DNA of 63,542 nucleotides from Nonomuraea sp. MG754425 (GTDB lineage: Bacteria; Actinomycetota; Actinomycetes; Streptosporangiales; Streptosporangiaceae), in the NCBI RefSeq assembly GCF_021699195.1, contig NZ_SSXE01000072.1:1-63542 (forward strand). The letters run 5' to 3'. Position numbers and translations under genes: made by a program. Below, in pieces: positions 58,339 to 63,542 of this stretch. Position 1 is the stretch's first letter, and each line of letters opens with the position of its first letter. The notes under the pieces are model-generated. The model saw nothing but the letters and a program-made list of their open reading frames with translations. It did not search any database and was not told where the DNA came from.

Positions 58339-59813
58339 CAGCGGCTCCCGGTGGTGCGGCGTCGGGCGTGCTGTTCGCGGGCGAGTTCGGCCAGGTGCTG
58401 ATGGATCTCGCTCTCGGTGGCCTCTCCGAACTGGATGCCGGAGGAGAAATTGAACTCGTCGCGTCCGCGCAGGGCGGCGTCGTCGGCTCCGAGGTCGACG
58501 GGGGCGTAGTCGAGCAGTTGCTCGGCGGTGTAGCGGCCGTCGGCCATGAGCCGTCCCCATTCCGGCGTGCCCGGGTAGGGGCGGAACTGGAAAACGGATG
58601 CCCGGAACGTTCCATAATCGGAATGCTCGGTCACCTCCCACAGCCGGTGGACGAGGTCGACCGTCTGCCGCAGCTCGGCGCGGCTCTCGCCGGGGAAGCC
58701 GAGGATGAAGTACCCCTTCACGCCGATCCCGCGCCGGGTGAGCCGCTCGACGACCGAGAGCACCATGTCCGGGGTGATGCGCTTGTCGATGTAGGACAGG
58801 ACCCGCTCGCTGCCCGACTCGATGCCGAGCGCCACCTCCCGTAGCCCGCACGCGGCGAGCTGGTCGAGCTGGTCCTCATGGCGCCGGTCGAGCACATTGA
58901 TCCGGCCGGTCGCGTCCCACACTGCCCACCTTCCGATGCCGGCCTGCTCGAAGGCGTGCGTCATCCGGTCGATGATGCGGCCGGCTCCGAGGAACAGGTC
59001 GTCCACGAACCGGAATGCCCTCACCGCGTGCCGGTCCCTGAGCTGCTGCATCTCGTCGATGATGTTGAGAGGGTCGCGTACGCGGATCGTCACGTCCGGG
59101 TTCGCGGAGACGGCCGCGCCGCAGAACGAGCAGTCATAGGGGCAGCCGCGGGCGCCCACCATATTGGCCTCGAAGCGGCCGTCGTCGGCGAGGTAGGGGT
59201 CTTGAGCGAGGTAGCCGCGGTCGACGAACGGGAGCGCGTTGATGTCGGGTGCCAGGTGGTGGCCGGTGCCGGGCTGGCCGCCGGTGACGGGTCGGTGAAG
59301 GACCGGGTCGAGCCACATGACGGCGGGCAGGTCGGCGCGGGATCGGTGGTCGGCGAGGAGTTCGACAACACGGGTCTCGGCTTCGCCCAGGATGAGGGCG
59401 TCGCAGCGGGCCATGCGCGGGTCGGTGAGGATTCGCTGCGGCATGGCCTTGGCGTGGTGGCCGCCGGCCATGATGCGGATACCTGGATTGAGCGCAGCCG
59501 CGATGGTGGCGGTCAGTTCGTAGGTGGGGGCCAGCAGGTTGAAGCCCGCCCAGCGGGGCCGGGCCTGGTTGATGACAGCGATGGTCTCGTCCACCGGGAG
59601 CCCGGCGGCCTCGGCGTCCAGGACGCCGACGCGGTAGCCGCGGGTGGCGGCGTAGGTGGCGATGTAGGCCATCCCGAGGACGGGCAAGGTGTAGTCGTTG
59701 ACACGGGGGTGGACTCGGTAGTCGCGCAGCGGCGCGTTCACGAGGAGCAGGTCGAGCTGCCCGCTGGGGTCAGTGCAGGGGCTTTCCTGGATGAGCGGGG
59801 GGTTGCTGGGCAT
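58338..59813 (-). CDS. B12-binding-domain radical SAM enzyme
   Basis: 491 aa. An N-terminal B12-binding-type Rossmann fold (residues ~20-165: VLGMAYIATYAATRGYRVGV, RIMAGGHHAKAMPQRI, ALILGEAETRVVELL) precedes the radical SAM core with the [4Fe-4S] cluster motif C224-P-Y-D-C228-S-F-C231, then GIESGSERVLSYIDK and GVKGYFILGFPGESRAELRQ. Such enzymes methylate or rearrange unactivated carbon, often in secondary metabolism. The B12 domain lacks a canonical D-x-H-x-x-G, though GGHHAKAMP has adjacent His. ATG at 59813 follows GGGGAG. It overlaps the glycosylase gene by 44 bases and the kinase gene by 4. Confidence 0.9.
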   Translation of the reverse strand: MPSNPPLIQESPCTDPSGQLDLLLVNAPLRDYRVHPRVNDYTLPVLGMAYIATYAATRGYRVGVLDAEAAGLPVDETIAVINQARPRWAGFNLLAPTYELTATIAAALNPGIRIMAGGHHAKAMPQRILTDPRMARCDALILGEAETRVVELLADHRSRADLPAVMWLDPVLHRPVTGGQPGTGHHLAPDINALPFVDRGYLAQDPYLADDGRFEANMVGARGCPYDCSFCGAAVSANPDVTIRVRDPLNIIDEMQQLRDRHAVRAFRFVDDLFLGAGRIIDRMTHAFEQAGIGRWAVWDATGRINVLDRRHEDQLDQLAACGLREVALGIESGSERVLSYIDKRITPDMVLSVVERLTRRGIGVKGYFILGFPGESRAELRQTVDLVHRLWEVTEHSDYGTFRASVFQFRPYPGTPEWGRLMADGRYTAEQLLDYAPVDLGADDAALRGRDEFNFSSGIQFGEATESEIHQHLAELAREQHARRRTTGSR

Positions 59814-60570
59814 GGTGGTCTCCCCAGGAGAGGGTGAGAGCGGTGAGAGTGGACAGGTGTGGCCCGGCCAGGTCGCGCCAGCGGGCGGCGAAGGCGGGCT
59901 CGTCGTGAGGCCACATCGAGGCAGGGTCGGCTCGGCGGGCCCAGGTGCGTACGGCCAGATCGCCGTAGGGGTAGAGCGAGAAGTCTCCGGTGTGGTCCGC
60001 GGCTGCGGCGCCGGCGGTCCACGGACCGATCCGCGGTACCGACTGCAGGGCCTTGACCAGCACGTCGGCGGGCATAGCGGCCCACTCGTCACGGTGGCGC
60101 AGGTACGCATTGGCGGCGGCCTGGAGAGGGCTGCGTTTGAACGCCATCCCGAGGGCCGTGAACTTCTGATCCGGCATGGTGAGGATCTGCTCCGCTGTCG
60201 GGGGCAGACACGTGGGGCCGGATGGTTGCCCGAGCGCGTCGAGCAGCGCCCGGTACATGGTCCGAGCCTGGGCGGCGCGGATGACCTGGCGGATGATGGC
60301 CGTGGCCAGGGCGTCCCACAGATCGGCGTTCGTCACGCGGCGAACGGGAGGGAGCCCCTGCAGGGCGCCGGCCAGGCCCCCAGGCAAGGGGAGCTCCGCC
60401 AGGGCGGCGGGGTCGTAGGTCACCAGAGGGGGAGGTGCTCCCTCACCGGCGAGCCGGACCGGGTCGTACGCGGCGGTCGCCTCGATCAGCCATGCCCCTG
60501 TCGATGTACGCATGGCGCGGGTGGGCCGGCCGGGCAGGTGCCAGCTCGGATGGTCCAGCATCCAGGTCAT
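59770..60570 (-). CDS. HhH-GPD DNA glycosylase (AlkA/Ogg-like)
   Basis: 266 aa. A helix-hairpin-helix at residues ~174-190 (ALQSVPRIGPWTAGAAAA; the usual LPGIGPW with R instead of the first G) and the catalytic Asp204 in SLYPYGDLAVRTW define the superfamily. LATAIIRQVIRAAQARTMY and GMAFKRSPLQAAANAYL occupy the base-flipping core. ATG at 60570 is chosen by homology; the frame is open to 60813. Its 3' end overlaps the radical SAM start by 44 bases, so both are coupled. Removes or recognises a modified base in DNA or a nucleotide; which one is unknown. Confidence 0.85.
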   Translation of the reverse strand: MTWMLDHPSWHLPGRPTRAMRTSTGAWLIEATAAYDPVRLAGEGAPPPLVTYDPAALAELPLPGGLAGALQGLPPVRRVTNADLWDALATAIIRQVIRAAQARTMYRALLDALGQPSGPTCLPPTAEQILTMPDQKFTALGMAFKRSPLQAAANAYLRHRDEWAAMPADVLVKALQSVPRIGPWTAGAAAADHTGDFSLYPYGDLAVRTWARRADPASMWPHDEPAFAARWRDLAGPHLSTLTALTLSWGDHHAQQPPAHPGKPLH

Positions 60571-60954
60571 GGCTGTCGATCTCCACGTGTGCGGCTCGGG
60601 TCCAGATGCACGAGTGTGACAGGGCGTCGGCCTCCACGGGGTGTCGTGGCGGGAATGGATCAGGGTTCGGGCCCAGGGGCAGGGCATGGCAACTGCGGCC
60701 GGGGCGCAGCAGCTCCAGAGCCTCGCGCTTCGGCCGGCCTGTCGGCCGGCGTCCATTGCGCGGTGGGCCTGGGCGGCGTAGGCGTGGGCCTGGTGAGCGT
60801 CGCGCCGAGTCACAGCCGCGTTCTCTCACGTCCTACATGAGCCGTATGCCGACAGCCAGGTGACCGCCGGATCCGCAGCGGCGATGCCGTCACCGGACGC
60901 GCCGAGGCAGCCCCGCAGGGAGAATGGCGGGGCTGCCGTCCGCGAGCACGGCAC
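60571..60954. other. Gap upstream of the glycosylase operon, possible small frameshifted frame
   Basis: About 380 bases without a firm gene. On the minus strand, VTRRDAHQAHAYAAQAHRAM from GTG at 60813 reads naturally, then another frame carries EALELLRPGRSCHALPLG; together they may be a decayed short gene. The promoter of the operon should also be here. Confidence 0.4.
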
Positions 60955-61120
60955 GCGACGCGGCACTACTACGCGAGCCTGCTCTTGACCGAGGGCGAGA
61001 ACCCGAAGGCGATCGCCAAGTGGATGGGACACACCGATGGCGGCGTGCTTCTTCCGTAGACCGATGCGCACCTCATGGACAAGAGCGAGCGCGCTGCGGC
61101 GGCCCGGTTCCGCGGCTGAC
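60955..61120 (+). pseudogene. Tyrosine recombinase (integrase) C-terminal remnant
   Basis: In one + frame, RHYYASLLLTEGENPKAIAK and WMGHTDGGVLLP are the end of a phage-type integrase, with the RHYYA arginine and the GH motif. A TAG follows where the catalytic Tyr should be (the natural form would be RTYAHLM) and the frame resumes with DAHLMDKSERAAAARFRG to TGA at 61118-61120. The N-terminal domains are missing. Marks the edge of an old mobile insertion near the glycosylase operon. Confidence 0.85.
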
Positions 61121-61151
61121 GGCCCGGGAGATCGGCTGGTGGTGGCCGTGG

Positions 61152-62981
61152 TCAGCGGACGTAGATGTCGGGTCTCGGTGGGGTGGGCATGCGGTCGCCG
61201 AGGAAGAAGCCGGTGTGCGGGGGCTGGTTGTAGGCGGTGTTCTGCCAGGCCACCGACACCCGGTAGAGCGGGTCGTGCATCAGGGTGTAGATGCGCCGGT
61301 CCGTCGGCGTCGGGGTGGCGTAGATGCGCAGGGCGCGGTTGTCGCTGGTGGGCCAGATGACCTCCTCGCGCCAGTCGCCGAACAGGTCGGCCGACAGCGC
61401 GGGCGTCGCCTTGGTGCCGTTGTTGGAGTGCACGCCGGAGGCGGTCAGCAGGCGGGTGTCGGCGTCGGTGCCGTACTTGTCGATCCTGGTCTGGTCGAGC
61501 AGTTCCCTGACGGGGTCGGCGTCCCACCAGACGAGGAAGTTGACCGAGGACGGCTCGCGGGCGGCGCTGTTGCCGGTGACGCTGCGCAGGGTCGTGTCGG
61601 CGGCCGACCAGAACTCGCTGGCGATGCGCACGGTCGAGATGTCGCCGGCCACGCCGCGGCCGTTGTCGGAACCGGAGGCGGTGGACCAGAGGACCGAGCC
61701 GTTGCGCGGGTCGATGTAGAGCGAGCCCGGCTGGGAGGTGGACTCGCTGACCTTGAAGTACTCCAGGCCCGCGCGCGCCGGGTCGAAGTCGCCGAGGTGC
61801 TGGGCGTCGCCGTGGCCGGTGCCGGTGGTCCACATGCCGGAGCCGTTGTCGTTGACGGCCATCGCGCCGTACACGATCTCGTCGCGGCCGTCCTGGTCGA
61901 TGTCGCCGACGGACAGGCTGTGGCTGCCCTGTCCGGCGTACTGGGAGCCGGCCGAGTTGCTGTCGAACGTCCAGCGCTTGGTGAGCGTGCCGTTGCGGAA
62001 GTCCCAGGCGGCGATGACGCTGCGGGTGTAGTAGCCGCGCGCCATGATCAGCGAGGGACGCTCACCGTCCAGGTACGCCGTCCCGGCCAGGAACCGGTCC
62101 ACCCGGTTGCCGTAGTTGTCGCCCCACGAGGAGACCGTGCCGCGCGGCGGGTCGTAGTTGACGGTGGACATCGCCGCGCCCGTCAGGCCGTTGAACATGG
62201 TCAGGAACTCGGGGCCGGACAGGACGTAGCCGCTGGAGTTGCGGTAGTCGGCGCTGGAGCTGCCGATCACGGTGCCGACGCCGTCCCGGGTGCCGTCGGC
62301 GGTCTTCATCGCCACCTCGGCGCGGCCGTCGCCGTCGTAGTCGTAGACCTGGAACTGCGTGTAGTGCGCGCCGGCGCGGATGTTGCGGCCCAGGTCGATG
62401 CGCCACAGGCGGGTGCCGTTCAGCCGGTACGCGTCCACGAACACGTTGCCGGTGTAGCCGGACTGGGAGTTGTCCTTGGCGTTGGACGGGTCCCATTTCA
62501 GCACGATCTCGTACTGTCCGTCGCCGTCCATGTCGCCCACGCTGGCGTCGTTGGCGCTGTAGGTGTAGGCGACGCCGTCCGGGGTGGTGCCGCCCGACGG
62601 CGGCGAGATCGGCACGTCGAGGTACGAGCCGCCGGTGAAGCGCAGCGAGGCGGGCGAGGCGGCCTGCTCGGTGCCGCCGACCACGGCCCGCACGGTGTAC
62701 GAGGCGTCGGCGGCGGCCCCGTTGTCGAGGTAGTTGGTGGAGGCGGTCAGGCCCGAGGCCACCTGGGTGGAGCCGCGGTAGACGTTGAAGGAGACGCCGT
62801 CCGGGTCGGTGCCGAGCAAGCGCCAGGAGACGAGGTTGCCGGAGCCGGAGCGCACGCTCACCAGCCCCCGGTCCAGGTCCTCCATCTGCTTGGTCGGCGG
62901 CGCCGCCTGTACGGGGGCGGACGGGATCGTGATCGCGGCCATGGCCAGGACGGTGGCCAAGGCTGCCAGGTGTAAGCGCAT
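61152..62981 (-). CDS. Secreted rhamnogalacturonan lyase, PL11
   Basis: 609 aa, exported; cuts the rhamnogalacturonan I backbone of pectin by beta-elimination. Signal peptide ends near residue 27 (SAPVQA-APP). MEDLDRGLVSVRSGSGNLVS and SWRLLGTDPDG start the FnIII-like N-terminal domain; the eight-bladed propeller has Ca-binding Asp loops GDMDGDGQYEIVLKWD, YDYDGDGRAEVAMKT, VGDIDQDGRDEIVYG and ADLFGDWREEVIWP. AAAGGAAACCGTC precedes ATG at 62981; the frame is open to 63302 without signal. It is a single gene under a sugar-type operator. Length and order match YesW/Rgl11. Confidence 0.95.
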   Translation of the reverse strand: MRLHLAALATVLAMAAITIPSAPVQAAPPTKQMEDLDRGLVSVRSGSGNLVSWRLLGTDPDGVSFNVYRGSTQVASGLTASTNYLDNGAAADASYTVRAVVGGTEQAASPASLRFTGGSYLDVPISPPSGGTTPDGVAYTYSANDASVGDMDGDGQYEIVLKWDPSNAKDNSQSGYTGNVFVDAYRLNGTRLWRIDLGRNIRAGAHYTQFQVYDYDGDGRAEVAMKTADGTRDGVGTVIGSSSADYRNSSGYVLSGPEFLTMFNGLTGAAMSTVNYDPPRGTVSSWGDNYGNRVDRFLAGTAYLDGERPSLIMARGYYTRSVIAAWDFRNGTLTKRWTFDSNSAGSQYAGQGSHSLSVGDIDQDGRDEIVYGAMAVNDNGSGMWTTGTGHGDAQHLGDFDPARAGLEYFKVSESTSQPGSLYIDPRNGSVLWSTASGSDNGRGVAGDISTVRIASEFWSAADTTLRSVTGNSAAREPSSVNFLVWWDADPVRELLDQTRIDKYGTDADTRLLTASGVHSNNGTKATPALSADLFGDWREEVIWPTSDNRALRIYATPTPTDRRIYTLMHDPLYRVSVAWQNTAYNQPPHTGFFLGDRMPTPPRPDIYVR

Positions 62982-63000
62982 GACGGTTTCCTTTGCGGTT

Positions 63001-63014
63001 GGTAAGCGCTTTCC
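63001..63014 (-). promoter_or_regulatory. LacI-family operator GGTAAGCGCTTTCC
   Basis: A near-palindrome with the core AAGCGCTT, the standard CcpA/LacI-type operator form, 20 bases upstream of the PL11 start codon. It should place the lyase under sugar or pectin-derived induction. Confidence 0.8.
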
Positions 63015-63027
63015 CAGTGGGCAAAAA

Positions 63028-63036
63028 GAAAGTTTC
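63028..63036 (-). promoter_or_regulatory. GAAAGTTTC palindrome upstream of the PL11 gene
   Basis: Exact palindrome of the GAAA-S-TTTC type known upstream of secreted glycan-degrading enzymes in Streptomyces. Together with the nearby LacI-type site it forms a two-site regulatory region. Confidence 0.6.
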
Positions 63037-63267
63037 ATGAGGCGGGGTGACGCGGTGATAGCGCTAACAGGCGAACGCGGAGATCGAGGGCGGTGAAATG
63101 TGCTGCCCGACCTGGGGGGATGGTCACAGGGGCTCCTCGTCGGCGGCAGGGGTGGCTGGGTCAGCGCCAGGGCGTATTTATAGCCAGGCGGCAGGTGATC
63201 CGCAAGAGCGCCCTTGCCGCCGCTCTGACTGCCCGCCCGTCCCGATGTCAGCGCCCGGACCGCCGTT

Positions 63268-63304
63268 CCATGCGGCGCTCCCGCTCCGGGCGAGCGCCGC
63301 ATGG
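63268..63304. terminator. Hairpin terminator (13-bp perfect stem)
   Basis: CCATGCGGCGCTC (63268-63280) and GAGCGCCGCATGG (63292-63304) pair perfectly with an 11-base loop. It lies after the stop of the right-end gene and before the PL11 regulatory region, so it isolates the two. Confidence 0.85.
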
Positions 63305-63336
63305 CCGGGATCGATCGGACGGCGGCGACGGAATCG

Positions 63337-63542
63337 TCAGCTCCCGGACTCCGTCAGCCCCCGGAACAGGCCGGTCACGCCGACCGAGTCCAGGAGTGAG
63401 GGGGAGGCGTCACCGGCGGACGCCGCCGGAGGGCCGGAGCAGAGGGCCGGGTGCGCAGCCATCGCGTTCAGGATCCGGCCCACGCCGACCGAGCCCAGCA
63501 GCGTCGGCTGCCTGGGCGCGGCGGCGGGAGCCGGGGTGGCGG
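63337..63542 (-). CDS. 3' part of an exported-type protein with repeated L-x-SVGV motif
   Basis: Runs off the right edge. The 68 visible residues end in TESGS. They contain two similar units, LLGSVGVGRIL and LLDSVGVTGLF, separated by MAAHPALCSGPPAASAGD with one Cys. The Ala/Pro-rich lead (ATPAPAAAPRQP) suggests a linker. No family is recognised; a small secreted or surface protein is likely. Confidence 0.6.
   Translation of the reverse strand, partial: ATPAPAAAPRQPTLLGSVGVGRILNAMAAHPALCSGPPAASAGDASPSLLDSVGVTGLFRGLTESGS

Noticed and set aside
60924..62975. 683-codon + frame opposite the PL11 lyase
   Set aside because: Val/Gly/Ala-rich antisense product; the lyase carries signal peptide, Ca loops and ribosome site.
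1..63542. A classic biosynthetic gene cluster (PKS, NRPS, lanthipeptide)
   Set aside because: No ketosynthase, adenylation, carrier-protein or lanthionine-synthetase motif was seen; the radical SAM gene alone is not enough to call one.

Overview
The window is chromosomal DNA of a very GC-rich actinobacterium. GTG starts are frequent, many genes look leaderless, and MscL carries a C-terminal zinc ribbon. The galU-glp-moaC-mogA-rimJ-glpR order, the F420-dependent oxidoreductase and the SigJ/SigE-type sigma factors fit a filamentous member of Streptosporangiales (Nonomuraea/Streptosporangium-like). That placement is inference; no 16S gene is present.

Layout. 0.8-2.9 kb: two WxG-like genes. 2.9-18.6 kb: mostly conserved chromosomal genes (lipoprotein, HAD hydrolase, tRNA-Arg, peptidase, mscL, CpaB-like protein, MTA phosphorylase, DHA2 exporter, FmdB-type zinc ribbon, K+/H+ antiporter, formyl-THF cycloligase, galU, molybdenum-cofactor genes with glp/moeA, rimJ, glpR/sepX, tRNA-Ala). 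18.7-28.4 kb: a worn accessory region. Three families of intergenic repeats punctuate single-gene cassettes, an alpha/beta-hydrolase pseudogene and a two-component pair that is broken in both genes. 28.4-32.5 kb: SigJ-type sigma factor with DoxX, DUF1963 protein, secreted 5'-nucleotidase. 32.6-39.1 kb: a tightly overlapping sugar (probably amino-sugar) operon: RpiR/MurR regulator, ABC binding protein and two permeases without ATPase, SIS protein, glycosidase-like protein and GlcNAc-type kinase. 39.1-47.4 kb: TetR regulators, VOC and cupin proteins, a run of small exported proteins (one frameshifted), a GT39-like membrane enzyme, an OmpR-type two-component pair, a PP2C-like protein. 47.6-52.1 kb: FAD oxidoreductase, MHS transporter, SorC regulator and an atypical inositol-monophosphatase-like protein. 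52.2-54.2 kb: gene remnants, an F420 oxidoreductase and an HxlR regulator. 54.5-57.1 kb: an overlapping pair, a PAS/GAF/SpoIIE phosphatase and a B12-binding protein. 57.2-61.1 kb (minus strand): NUDIX protein, and a three-gene overlapping operon of HhH DNA glycosylase, B12-type radical SAM enzyme and thymidylate-kinase-like protein, beside an integrase remnant. 61.2-63.5 kb: secreted rhamnogalacturonan lyase with clear operator sequences, then the 3' end of another gene.

Two systems stand out. First, the B12-binding protein after the SpoIIE phosphatase has the W-x9-E-H motif and the E-x-H cobalamin ligand motif of CarH-type light sensors but no DNA-binding domain. This suggests a B12 light (or cobalamin/redox) sensor wired to a PP2C phosphatase instead of a promoter. 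Second, the glycosylase / radical SAM / nucleotide kinase operon next to a dead integrase has the look of a mobile nucleotide- or DNA-modification module of unknown chemistry.
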